Below are positions 12,006-23,128 of a stretch of DNA of 64,000 nucleotides, in pieces. Position 1 is the stretch's first letter; each line of letters begins with the position of its first letter. A program made the translations under genes and the position numbers. The stretch covers positions 930,001 to 994,000 of the forward strand of contig JAHREC010000009.1 of assembly GCA_020081605.1 (NCBI GenBank), written 5' to 3'. Origin of the DNA: Albifimbria verrucaria (taxonomy: Eukaryota > Ascomycota > Sordariomycetes > Hypocreales > Stachybotryaceae). The notes under the pieces were generated by a model that saw nothing but the letters and a program-made list of their open reading frames with translations, ran no database searches and was not told where the DNA came from.

Positions 12006-13632
12006 TCAAAATAACCTAAAAACCGGTCGTCCCTTCAGGTCAGATACATGGAACTGCTTGACTTGCTTCTTCGTTATATTAGCCTCTGCCGCAGGCTCGC
12101 CGTTCCTGTCTGGGTTCACCGTGCTCTTTTCTGTTACTTTTCCGTCGCCTCCCTGTTTATTTCCTGCATTATCCTTATTATCACCGTTTTTTCTGGCTTT
12201 GATAAATGTACCATCTTCCTTGATTGTATGACCCTCGTTTATCAGTCCAGAGATGGAAGCGAAGAGAGCGAGAGTATCTAAGAGAGCGTCTTAGAGCTTA
12301 TCAAAGATAACTTGTGTCCTAAAGGGTTGCTTACCAGAGTTGTGGTGCGGCGCCTTCTGGCCGCGTTGGGTAGACAATTTGCGACAATTTTTCCAGCCTG
12401 AGGAATGGCGTTAGACCCTAAAATCGAGCATGGTCCCTGAACACATACCATAGCCCTGAAACCCACCAATATCATCCAATTGACCACCTCGTCGTGTGTG
12501 CGACAGCTTATCCTCGGATCAGCCATATGTATTTAGACTCTCGCTAAGAGCGGGCTCTCACCTCATGGATTATAACTTTATCGAATAGCTGCAACAAATC
12601 GACCTCAGTATAAGCAACCCACGTTGCAAACTTGTCCAGCTTTAAGTCCAGAATCATAGAACCTATTTTACCAGGTTCAAATTCGTTTATGAATCGGTTA
12701 TCTTGTTTCATGGCATAATCGAGGAACCAAGGGCAAAGCTGTATAGTGTCTGGCTGCTCGTCAGCGATGCGACGATCTGGCACATCTGTCCAGGCCATCG
12801 CATGGGTGCAGGAGAACTTTGATTTGATAAACTGCTTAGTCACTGAAGTTATTGAACACTAATTAGCATCTGAGCCCTCCTTTCTTTCTGTTCTTTGCCT
12901 TCCTTTTGATTTCTTATAAGGTGAAAGGGGAGGGGGCTTCTAGCATTCTCACCTCCATCGAAGACTCTTCTTTCGCCATTTTCACGAGCGTTGCCCTCTC
13001 GTAAGCGGTCATGCGTGCAAAAGATTTGCTGGGCAAGATTTGTAAGTATTCCAATCAAAAGGATTTTCTGCTCGTTTATCACTGGATCTAAAGACTCACA
13101 ACGTCGGCAGTATCCCTCTCTCCTCCTTGAGCATCGCCTTCAACAGGTATCGTATTCTGAATTATGCCCCGCAAATTTACTACTCAGGTTTAACAGGTGA
13201 AAGTGGGTCAGATCGAATGAAGAGACATACTCTGGGTACTCGTTTTCATCAACTCAATGCCTTCGGTGCCATACAACCATTCAAAAACCTGTTGTCCACG
13301 CAGGTTAAATGTCCCCTGTTCCGTATGCCTTATAGCAAGCTGTGCAAGGACACGAGCGGAAGCGAGCGCGTTTTCCAGAAAATTACGTTGATCAGCATTG
13401 CCTAGTCGTCCGAATGTTAAAGCATGTTTTAGGCGGATAAGAAGCAGTTGGTGGCTTACTATGCATTCGTTAGAGCGTGCTGCCTACTCATCGTGTAAAG
13501 TCAACAAACTATTAGACCAACTTACCAGTCAGTATCAATAACATACCCAGCCTGGGATTTCTGCGTAAATAGGAGTATCAAAGCGAGAAGTAGAGCTATA
13601 AGTCTCGACTTGAAGAAGGGAAATAAAGCCAT
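12006..13632 (-). CDS. secreted aspzincin-type zinc metalloprotease (Lys-specific metalloendopeptidase-like)
   Basis: The start at 13632 gives a signal peptide (MALFPFFKSRLIALLLALIL). Later exons read FLENALASARVLAQLA, QIFCTHDRLREG, CTHAMAWTDVPD, CPWFLDYAMK, then LFDKVIIHE. A 55-nt intron (12561-12507) splits the zinc motif; the next exon continues LSHTRRGGQLDD, so the spliced protein has HELSH followed by the downstream Asp, and then GYGWKNC and SDTLALFASISGLI. HExxH with a distal Asp is the aspzincin signature (deuterolysin and Lys-specific endopeptidases). The C-terminus is an unusual Asn/Lys/Gly-rich tail ending at 12008. At least seven introns are needed. The junction of the first exon (ending about 13526) with the exon near 13.4 kb does not join in frame as read, so that part is unresolved. 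It is expected to be exported and to digest protein outside the cell. Confidence 0.75.
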
Positions 13633-14482
13633 TTTGAAAGATGTATAGTGACATATACGAGTTGAAAGTCGCCTGGAAGGAAACAGCGTGTAGAACGAAG
13701 TTAACGGAAAATAACGCGTATTTACAATAGTTCCATTGTTTGCAATCTCATACTTGATGCCTACGGTCTTAAGGTTGACATATCAATTGCTTTCCTCTAA
13801 TCTTGGACCAACATGGGGCGGAGGGCACAGCACAGCATCGCTTATGTGGACATAAATTTAGGTATAAGGGGCTGCATAAGAAAATCCCCACCCCAGCTTG
13901 TCTAGTCCCGCCAACAGCCGGAGCAACGAACCAGGGCTTGGCGTGATTCTTTGATCCCACTGGTCTTCAACAGGCAGTGTAAACGAAAGTCTAAGTAGCC
14001 AGAGAGGTGGTGCGGCTTGGCAACGCAGTGATGTTACTTTGAGGCGTGATTCTTGCAGTAATCTAGACCCCAAGTATCTAGTTATCCCATAAATACATGG
14101 TGGAGGCGCAGTTAGTTGAGAGTGTGTTGGTTTGACCCTGGCGCGCCCCGGAAAAGACATAACATTGTAGTTGGGTTATTTCCATGTTGTTTCATCGCTG
14201 TTACTGTAAAAGAAAGCACCAACAAATAAGAAATGCAGGCATCTGAATGGTATCTGCCTCGTGGGGGATCGCATACAGTCATAACGCGCACATGAATCTG
14301 ATTTTAATTGTTATTCTGGTATTAACATGCTGGGGTTGTCTTTGTAAAGACCAAGATAAGTATCTATGCAAGCCCATCTAGGTATCAGGCTTCGGCCGAG
14401 CTTCAGTTTACTCTACATTATATTTAAATTCTGTTGCCTTCACGTATTGGGAGACTATTGCCGGAGTCTATTAGCAGCAGCC

Positions 14483-16674
14483 ATGTATAGGCAATGGATA
14501 CTGCTTTTGGGTATCACCCTGTTGGGTCTGGCTCATGCTAGACACCCTCAAATCACGATGGCCCCTGCCCTGATTGCCAAACGCCAGTTCAATGCAGAGA
14601 CTATTGAGATACATAGAGACTATGTGGCCTCCATTGGCGTTGACACCGACTACCTCACCATGGAGGGATCAACTACCAAGGTATAAATACATTTTGAACA
14701 CTGCGGTTTCTTCACATGACAAATCTAATTAGGGGATGGACAGTGGATCGGGATTAATACTGAATACCTAACGGAAGAGACACGTACCACTACCATTGAT
14801 AACATTGAGACAACCACTGTAGTCAAACCACAGTTGGCTATCGTCACCGCAACTGAAGCCTCAGAAGGCGTCGACGTCGGCGATGTCACGATTCTCGTAT
14901 CCGAGACTGTCCGCGAACAACTGGATAAAATAATCAGTGAAGGTGCCGCATCTTGCGGCATCGGAGTCAAGTTGCGGAAGCGCGATTGTAAGTGCTGACC
15001 CTTGTAGTACCTTACGACAAGATGGCAAGACTAATATTCGACCTCTCGCAGCCACAGAGTGCATGCTTTCTTTCTTGGCAAACGAAGCTGAGGGCGGCGA
15101 AGCTCTCAAGCTCGCCAATTTAAGTGAATGGGACGCCTTCAAAATTGTGCTTGCAAAGAGCCCACCTGAGGCCGTTGCGCGTCTGTATCAGGTGTTCAAG
15201 TCACAAGCAAGCAGGAATAGATTTGGCCTTATGTATGCTGCGGCGAGCAGTGCTGGCATTTGGGTAGTAGCAGAAGCGGCTGGCAAGGCACTAAAGAAAG
15301 TGGGACACAAGTTTCATTTTGACGATGGCGAGTTCGGACGGCCAAAGGGTAATGGCGGTGGGAAGCCTAGTGATAAGAAACCAACGTCTACAAAGAAGAC
15401 CTCTTCGACTACGACTACGTCAAGTTCAGCTTGTGATCCCTCAGCGACTGTTGATGAGAACTCGGTAAGAATTCTTCCTAACCTCAGTGGTTTATCTTGT
15501 TTAGTCAAGGCCTCGTTCCTAATAGCCGTCAAGCCAGCCTGCGACGATGCGAACTGTAAGGGAGACAATCATATCTGCCAGGCAGATGTAAGCCCTCTCT
15601 TCATTTCTGTTCGTTTTCATATCTGACGTTGCTTATCAGGGGAAGAACAAGAACTGCCCTTGCGTGTATTGGGCCGGAAAAGAATTTCAGAGTTATTTTG
15701 ACAAAGAGTGGTCCGACGCGCAACAGAAGATCCTGAAAGAGCTTGAAGCTCTGGTACCGGAGATCATTCCTCCCCAATGTTTCCGTAACACGTTCGGCGA
15801 CGGCTTTGATGGTAAACCAAGGGCTGAGCCTTCTGCCTTCTGTCATTGTTCAAGTCTTGTGTCTGAAGGTACCATGAGTAGAGGCAACTATCCGACCATG
15901 TCAGGAGACGGCGACAAAGCATGCACATACTCTACGTTACCAACCGAAACAATCAGCATCACTCAGATGCCGAAGGAAACAGTAATTACTTCCTGCAGAA
16001 TGGAGTCAAGGTAAGAAAAGAATCTCTCTCTTCTCTTTCGGACTTCGGGAAAATAAAAAGAATCTATCAAACTAACTATATATACTTCTTACTATAGCCA
16101 TGATTTAAAGCCTTACTGCACGTGCAATGATGACCTTATGCATGGCGAGATAAAAACGAAATACAAAGGCAAGGAAACAACCGTCTGTCCTGACGTAGCT
16201 GCCACTATGTCCGAAATCCCAGACGGCACGCCTACTGCGGAACCGTCCTGCTATCCAACGCATGGTCCCGACCATTCTAACCCAGAGCTTGATGAACTTA
16301 TTAGAATCTGCAAAGCAGGCCAGCCTGAATGGTCTGCTGTCTGCCGAAGCCAGAAGGGAGTTGATATCAGGGTCCCTTGTCCCGGCGATCCACACAGCGC
16401 CTTCAAATATCCTGTCTCCAATAACTACTTCCAGGCTTGGTTCATACTAGCAAAAGATCCGCCTCAGGGCTGTAGATGGCTGTTTGCAGGGAGCCAATCT
16501 AAAGATGCTAGTGAGGTCAAGAAACGCGTCGATGCTCTCTGTATACCAGCGTTTGAAGCTATTCGAGATAAGTGCACTTGGAATGGAGGTGAGGTGGAGA
16601 ACCCATGCGGAAGGTTTATATATCAATCTTGTCCTAAGGGGCGTCGGTGTGAAATAGGATCACCGGGTGGTTAA
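14483..16674 (+). CDS. secreted cysteine-rich protein of unknown function
   Basis: I do not recognise the family. Six exons (14483-14680, 14744-14987, 15052-15464, 15534-15587, 15640-16010, 16098-16674) join in frame without repair into 618 residues. The protein opens with a signal peptide (MYRQWILLLGITLLGLAHA). Residues to about 150 are Thr-rich (EYLTEETRTTTIDNIETTT). Next comes a helical region with SFLANEAEGGEALKLANLS, a hydrophobic AAASSAGIWVVAEAAG, and a Lys/Ser/Thr linker (SDKKPTSTKKTSSTTTT). The C-terminal half is rich in Cys, with pairs such as CPCVYW, CHCSS, YCTCNDD and CSYP-like spacing, and ends CGRFIYQSCPKGRRC. Such a layout is typical of secreted or wall-bound fungal proteins, including effector candidates, but the role is not shown. 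It is placed between the protease and the cupredoxin, which are also exported. Confidence 0.75.
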
Positions 16675-16699
16675 GCGACAGTTTTCCTAACAATACATT

Positions 16700-16870
16700 A
16701 TCGTAGTAGCTCCAGTGCAAATAAACACGCCGAAGACCGCGTTGAATATAGTCTTCCCTGTTCCAACAAGGCTCTATGAATCAAAGAGTCAACCTCGGTA
16801 ATGAACATATTCAAGATAAAAGCCGCCATCGTCAAATCTAAGCCTCATTCGATGCGTCGGCAAGTTCATC
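16700..16870 (-). pseudogene. decayed coding fragment, second copy of 0.95-1.25 kb
   Basis: The minus strand reads FILNMFITEVDSLIHRALL then EQGRLYSTRS, parallel to the fragment at about 0.96-1.11 kb. Another minus frame just upstream (about 16.8-17.0 kb) reads WPAFVSHTWSEVVRAELEEP without a stop for 60 codons, so the original gene may have extended to about 17.0 kb. No full model can be built. Confidence 0.4.
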
Positions 16871-16999
16871 ACTTGTGGCTCTTCTAGCTCTGCTCGTACG
16901 ACTTCACTCCAGGTGTGAGAGACAAAGGCTGGCCAGCGCTGCACATATATAAAGCAGCCACGGTCCCCATAATCTTTGCGCTTGAAGCTCTCAATTGCT

Positions 17000-18610
17000 A
17001 TTACTCCACGCTTCGTGTCTTATATTCGTGTTCCTTAAAGCTCAACTGTGCACGTCAGGAGTAACCAGCTGCATAATTGCATCTTCCATGGCTCCCTTTA
17101 CGTTTTGCTTTCACTGGAAGACGAGAGAACCTACCTGGTTCACCCACAGCCTTTGGCATGCTTGACGAATGGGGCTGAATAGGACCTAACCTTAGCATAA
17201 CTCAACATTGCTATAATTTAAAGGCAGCAGTCATTGAGCCATCGACTGGCTCAAACCCGTTCTTGCCAGTGTACTGACAGTTAGCGATACTGCAGCCTCC
17301 TCAGTCGGCAATGTCTTGGCTGCCATCAACCTCTTCGCCGAGAGCGACGATGTCTACTCTCAGTCATTCTCACACTATCATTCTCCAGTCTATTGAAGAT
17401 GGGGATGCTGAGAGACTCATTGCTAGACTCAAGGCGTCTGGCCGTTTTTCTGCTGTAGCTAGCCACTTGAACAATGAAGATCATTATTCGACTGGATGCA
17501 TATAACAACGGCATGCTGAACGCTTAAGAGTACGCCATGTATTGAAATGCCAGCAAGTCTTGGAAATTTGCCTCACTGTTGGTGAAACATGTTACTACGT
17601 GAGCTTGCTCTCAAATCTTCTTTTGACAATCATTGGAGAGCCTTTATATCCTAACCACGGACAGTTTACGCAGGCTAGCCCACGGACTGGGCTCGTTGGT
17701 TCCTTTAGCCGGCACCTAGTTTGGCTGGTCTATGAAGACAGTTATACGCGAACACTCCACAACCCCATGCATTGCTAGGATAGTCGGCAAGATTCCGGGG
17801 ACTGTGGATACCTCATCTCCTGATACGGGAACAACGGTCAAAGGTAATTTTGTGGATGTAGCCCTGATGAAGCTCAGCTTACCAAGAATTATGTGAGCGG
17901 GCTTAGTACGTTTGTTGACTAAATGCCCGGAAAGTGCCGAACAACCGATATCTCCAAAGCCACAATCCACGAGATTGATTAGCTCAAGGTCTTAAGAACT
18001 GCGAAAGATGTAGAAGTTCTCAGTACTTGAAAATACATTGCAAATGCAAATTGTAAACCACTGGATGTTAATTGCGGTAGCTTTTGGCTTTGGTGGACCA
18101 AAATATCTCAGGTCCTTCCGGGCTCCCAAATAACACCCACAACTAAACTCCGTTGATATCAGCAACATATTGAGCGCAGCCAGGGCAAGGCTCAGGAAAG
18201 CCACTTCCTTGCAGATTTCTAGAAAAATTCTAGTGGCCAGGGACAGGACAAGCGTTAACCTAAGGCTAGTAATCGGCCAACGGCGTGATTCAATCCGCGG
18301 CGGGATAAATCAAGATGCCGTGGGTTAAACAAAGACACAGATCCAACCAATTTGGTCCAAGCGCGCTCGCTAATCTGGTCATTCTTCCCTGTTTAGACCA
18401 TTTCTTGGGGGCTGAGGGATGACGACCGGTATAGGAAGCATCGTTTGAGATGCTGAGGTTCGGCAGAAATTACATATCCTATCAGATAGGCGAAGCCAGA
18501 TCTAACAGGTTATATGCATACTTAAGGAAAGCTCATGGCCGTTGTCAAAGTCAATACCCAGCCTCAGTTCACCACAATCAAGCGACGTTAATCTTACCCA
18601 TACAAACACA
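17000..18610. other. intergenic with weak small open frames
   Basis: A plus frame at 17311-17505 (IEDGDAERLIARLKASGRF) and a minus frame at 17992-18204 whose N-terminus is hydrophobic (MAFLSLALAALNMLLIS) are the only stretches with protein-like character. Neither has a partner or a known motif. They may be relics or short genes; I cannot decide. Confidence 0.3.
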
Positions 18611-19267
18611 ATGCAGCCCTCCGGCCTTCTGCTTCCCTTTATCCCTGCCATTCTCGCCCAGAGTGTGCACGTTGTCAAGGTCGGCGATGGCGGCTTGAAG
18701 TTTAATCCTGCAGAGACCAAGGCAGCCGTTGGCGATGTTATCGAGTTTCATTTCGTGTCGGCTGTCCACTCAGTCGCCAAGGGCATCTTCGCCGACCCTT
18801 GCCAGCCTTCCAACTCGACCGGATTCTTCAGCGGTGATGTAGATTCCAGCTCTAAGAAGGACCAAGTCTTCACGATCAAGGTGGAGGATGATGAGCCCAT
18901 CTGGTATTACTGTGCTACTGGCCCTCACTGCCAGCTAGGCATGGTTGGTGTCATCAACGCCCCGTCAGTATTATCCCTTCTTTGTCTAGGAACTCGTGCT
19001 GACAAGACATTAAGAGGTTCTGGCGGTCAAACCCTTGATGCGTATAAAGCCGCTGCTGCCGACGCCAAGGCCGTCGTCGTCCCCAGCAAGACAGGAGGTG
19101 GCAGCTTTGACCAGGCCAGCTCAACACCATCCGGCACCGCACCGGCTTCGACTGCAAGCGAGTCTAATAAGCCCTCTGCTGGTGTTGAAGCACGCGGTGA
19201 TATTCGTTGGGGATTGATGACCGCTGGCATTGCCATGTTTGGCTTCGTCAGCGGTTTGATCTTGTAA
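18611..19267 (+). CDS. extracellular cupredoxin, probably GPI-anchored
   Basis: The protein starts with a signal peptide ending near residue 17 and holds one plastocyanin-like domain (VVKVGDGGLKFNPAE, GDVIEFHFVSAVHSV). The type-1 copper ligands are visible: His53, Cys101, His106 and Met111 in WYYCATGPHCQLGMVG. Cys64 and Cys107 can form the usual disulfide. A Ser/Thr/Ala-rich stretch and a C-terminal hydrophobic tail (LMTAGIAMFGFVSGLIL) suggest a GPI anchor. A 51-nt intron (18964-19014, GTCAGT donor, AAG acceptor) is a multiple of three with no stop, so both spliced (224 residues) and unspliced (241) forms stay in frame. The spliced form matches the family better. Fungal members sit at the cell surface; their function is little known. 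Confidence 0.85.
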   Translation: MQPSGLLLPFIPAILAQSVHVVKVGDGGLKFNPAETKAAVGDVIEFHFVSAVHSVAKGIFADPCQPSNSTGFFSGDVDSSSKKDQVFTIKVEDDEPIWYYCATGPHCQLGMVGVINAPSVLSLLCLGTRADKTLRGSGGQTLDAYKAAAADAKAVVVPSKTGGGSFDQASSTPSGTAPASTASESNKPSAGVEARGDIRWGLMTAGIAMFGFVSGLIL

Positions 19268-19804
19268 AGACAAGATATGCGGTTTAGAATTATATTTCGG
19301 CAGCTGATAACTTTGATATTGCCCTGCTAGTCAGGGCTGCCATTTAGACAGAGGAAGCGCGATTTTTGTCAATGCAACTTTGTGCAAACATTAGTACTTG
19401 TAGTAAACAATCTTCTTGAATGTGCGGAGGCAGCAATGATGTAAATAGCGAGGATCTGATCCCGCAGAAATATATAAAAGAGAGTACTCATAATCTCGAA
19501 GTAATAATATAGGGGTTTAAGTATCTAGCTTTTTATCTATTTATTGCAAGATACTTTTCACTCTTCTAATTCTTGTATACGAGAGCTTGTACTAAAACCA
19601 TTAGATAGCTTAATAATGCATAAATTCTTGCCGAGTTCGAGCCTTGCTGTGTAAGTCTCCTTATTGCATCTGCAGAAGCCTCTTGCGGCGCATGTAAAAG
19701 TCTGAACGTGTGACCTTTGAAGTGCACTTGATCATACAATGGACTGCGCACTCAGCATTCGCTATTTAAACTGGAATTTATAGCTTGAATACTGTTCATA
19801 GTTA

Positions 19805-20345
19805 CTCGGCTACTGTGCCGAGAGGCAACTTCAGCAGGCTTAGCCATGCTGGTCACCTAAAAGGGGCAACTTATACACTACCTATTACGATGCCTCAGGG
19901 GTTAAATGGACGTTGGAGGATCCGGGTTGCAATTATGGGGTATTCTCTTACTTGCCAGGCCTACGACGGCATCCTTTGCGAAAAATAGGTAGGGCTACCA
20001 CTCGCATAACCACAGTAAATAGGTGGAGCTTTCACAGCGAATCATGTATAGATGAGGCTTCATACATATCTGGACATGGGCTTCTCGTTGGCCACCTATT
20101 TTATTGTTTACTTTCACAGTGATTAATTAATACGTATGCGCGGGCCACAAGCAATGGGCCCCATATCACGAGGCGCATGCCCCTACGAAACACCTGGCAT
20201 GTATAGTAATTATCTGGTGACGGCGCCAGCAATAGGCAATTTTTCGTCAACGAATTCAAGGACTATGGGGCCAGTCGCCTTGCGCACTATTCACATGTAG
20301 CGGCTACACCCTGGGCAATGGGAGCTGCTTGGGTGACTTGCTTAG
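19805..20345. repeat. interspersed repeat, copy 2
   Basis: Direct-orientation partner of 4620-5160, with the same order of landmark blocks and scattered transitions and small gaps. The segment AAAAATAGGTAGGGC here corresponds to a longer A-run plus AAATAGGTAAGG in copy 1. No open frame is conserved between the copies. Confidence 0.6.
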
Positions 20346-23128
20346 GATACTAGAGTGATTTGGGTGAGCTTACTGAAGGTATCTGGGTGACTTGGGAAAA
20401 GAGCCGCTTGCAATCAATTAACAGCTAACCCGCCCGCGCTCGTCCACAAAAGTCAGTGACGGTGGGCTTTGAAGCCTTGGTTAGTCTCAATACAGTCACG
20501 AGAGAAGCTGGGGTGAATGCCTCAGGTCTTCGCCCGTCGTCGATGATAGCTTTGGAGATGAAGGTCCCTAACAGTAACAATACATTCAGCTAGCGCGAAT
20601 CCAAGAAGGTAGGCCGCAATTAACCTACTTAATTGAAGAGGGGGTGGCTGTCCAACAGTCAGCCTGGGGAGAAAGGGGATGAATAGAGGACAAGCACGCT
20701 GTACCCTACTCGTCAAGCTTGGTCCAGAGCGGGAGCGATGCTATTTCTTCCCGCAACCTTACGGGTGCAATTGAGTCGGTGTACCCATGCACTCGTTGAC
20801 GCCTCAATCGGATAGTATAGCGGATGTGCCGGACCGCGCGTCGGGCCCGGACACGGCTCGCCATGACGATATGCAAGGGATGGTATGCATTTTCTTCGTC
20901 CCACTTGCGGTGCCGTCACCTGAAGCTTACCACACCCTGCTCAAGCGCTGCCATCGATTGCCGCTTGAGCAGGGGAGAAGCATGCTTTAGCGAATCAGAT
21001 CGCTAGGCCGTCACACTTGGGAATATTTCGATCTAAGGACGTTGGGGCTTGAGAATAGCGGAGTTTAAGAACACCCTCCCTTCTTAAACGGTCGAAAAAG
21101 GAAGACCAGTGACGGAGTTGAACACATTGATGAGTGAAAAATGGCAGGACCCAGCCTCCGGAAAAGCGACTAGCTTGCTTTTTATGAGGAAATGGTTCTA
21201 GCGAACTTATGATTTGGATGCAATTCGGTCATACGCCCTACACCCTATTGAGTGAGAGCCTCTGGGAGAGCTTTTGCGTAAACCGGGGTCCGGAGGGCGG
21301 TCGAAGGGACAAGGTTTACGGCACATCCGCTCTCTCATCCGATCTTGTCCCACTGCGTTTCCCTGACACTTATACTAACATCATACCATAGCCAATCAGG
21401 ATGTTCGTGCAAGGCCCTGATTGGCTGAACCCGAATGCTATGGGTGGCATAGAGCATTAGCTTACACCATCAAATACTGTGGAAGCGTTCTGTCCTGGGT
21501 TAGACTGTTGTAAGCAGGTCATGGTGGCTCGCCATGGATGTGAGGAGAACGCTAAGACTCCCTCAGCTCAGTCATTGTCATAGGTCCCACGAGGCTGACG
21601 GGAAATCCGCGGCGGAGACCACCTGTCATGCTCAGTCCGGCAGCCAGTATCGCGATACTATTCGGATCGGAGCAGCGCTTGTCGGAGAGCATCATGGCAA
21701 GTTCAGTGTCAGGAGGCCTCCGATGTACTCACCTAACTTGGGTGCTGCTTGTTTTCCATGGTTTTGCTACTCATGTACAAAGACCTCGAGAAGAAGCCCT
21801 CGGAACGAGTGGCCGGATTCGGTGTAGGGAAAACTTGGAGGATGAAGGATAGCAAACTGGATTCCGGGCAACACCACATCTGGTCTGTTACGCTGTTCTA
21901 CCAAGAGAAGACCCTCCGGTATCTGGTGACTTGTACCGGTCGGTACGCAGCGTGGCAGGGGCTCGGAAATACATACCCAAGACGCCTTCGCAAATGCTTC
22001 CTGGCTCTACGAAAGAGATTTAACAGCCAACTATCGTGGTGATGTCCCTTCGGGTGACCGGATTTGGACACGAAACGTATTTGTGTCCCTGCGACCGTTT
22101 ACACTGGTGTGGTGTTTTCATCGACGGATAATTGCTGTGTCGCTTATCCCACGTCTAAGAGCTGAGGCATCCTCCATCCGATGTCGTCACAGCTCAAGAT
22201 GTTTTACACGCATCCAATACCGTTCTGACAATTTGAGGCTCCCGCTATCCTACGGCAGGTGAATATCCCGTCCATCCATCTTTTCAGCTCCCTGATCACG
22301 CACTGCATTTCTGAAACGCGCGCCCTGCTCGAGAGCCAAGATAGCTCCATTTGCACCCACCATCTTGATGGGTGGCCCACACGCCTCAAGTCACATGGCT
22401 AGCCCGTCTTACGGACCTACTGTTTGTATCGGACGGAAAATGCAGAGGGCCCAGGGTCTCGCAGCCGAAAAAACTGAGGGCCACCATCTCTCTCCGTTTT
22501 GGTCCTTGACAGACCATGACAAGTGTGGCATACAACGACCAAGGGAAACCCGGTGTGACATACAGCCCGATTGAGGGCAGCAAGTGAGCTGGCCGCAGAG
22601 TCATGTACTCTTCATTAGATATACGGCATGTCCGCATGTCAAGTTAGGTGGGTGCGTACTGCTACCCAGCGGAAATTCCTCTCAAGGTCCTAGTCGGATG
22701 CTGTCAGGTCCTCTTCACAGGTCAATGTGTGACTCCAGTCGTGAGTCTGTTGCCGCCTTTTGCCGAGGGGACTGAGCCAGCCTCATGAGAGCACCTCATT
22801 ACGTATGTAATGTTCCTTCTAGACACACCTACGACCTGTTTACCGCCCAACGAGTCCTTCGTCCTTTTATTTGACTGCAGTCACAGTGTCCGTTGAACTC
22901 CCAAGCCAGTTAAATATCCTTGATGGAGTAAGTGCTCCCAATCGTAAAGACTCTTCAACACAAAAAGGTTCTTCTAGTCAGACAAGCACTTCATATGAAC
23001 AAAGGTTGAGAGAGGAAGCCTGCTACCAACATAACAGTATATTCACTCTGGATTTCTAGATACGTAGTACATAATACAGCAACCTCTGTTCGGCCTTGGA
23101 GCATATCCCCGCGAGTTCAGATATGCGT
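20346..23128. other. long gene-poor stretch
   Basis: No convincing gene is visible over 2.8 kb. Open frames such as 20787-20990 (plus), 21749-22042 (plus, FYQEKTLRYLVTCTGRYAAW) and 22386-22637 (minus) have no recognised motif and overlap each other. A perfect 13-bp inverted repeat lies at 20935-20974. The base composition is less AT-rich than at 9.4-11 kb, so this may be decayed coding DNA. Confidence 0.4.
20935..20974. repeat. perfect 13-bp inverted repeat (hairpin)
   Basis: CCCTGCTCAAGCG at 20935-20947 is followed by a 14-nt loop and its exact reverse complement at 20962-20974. The loop contains an ATCGAT palindrome. Its role is unknown. Confidence 0.6.
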
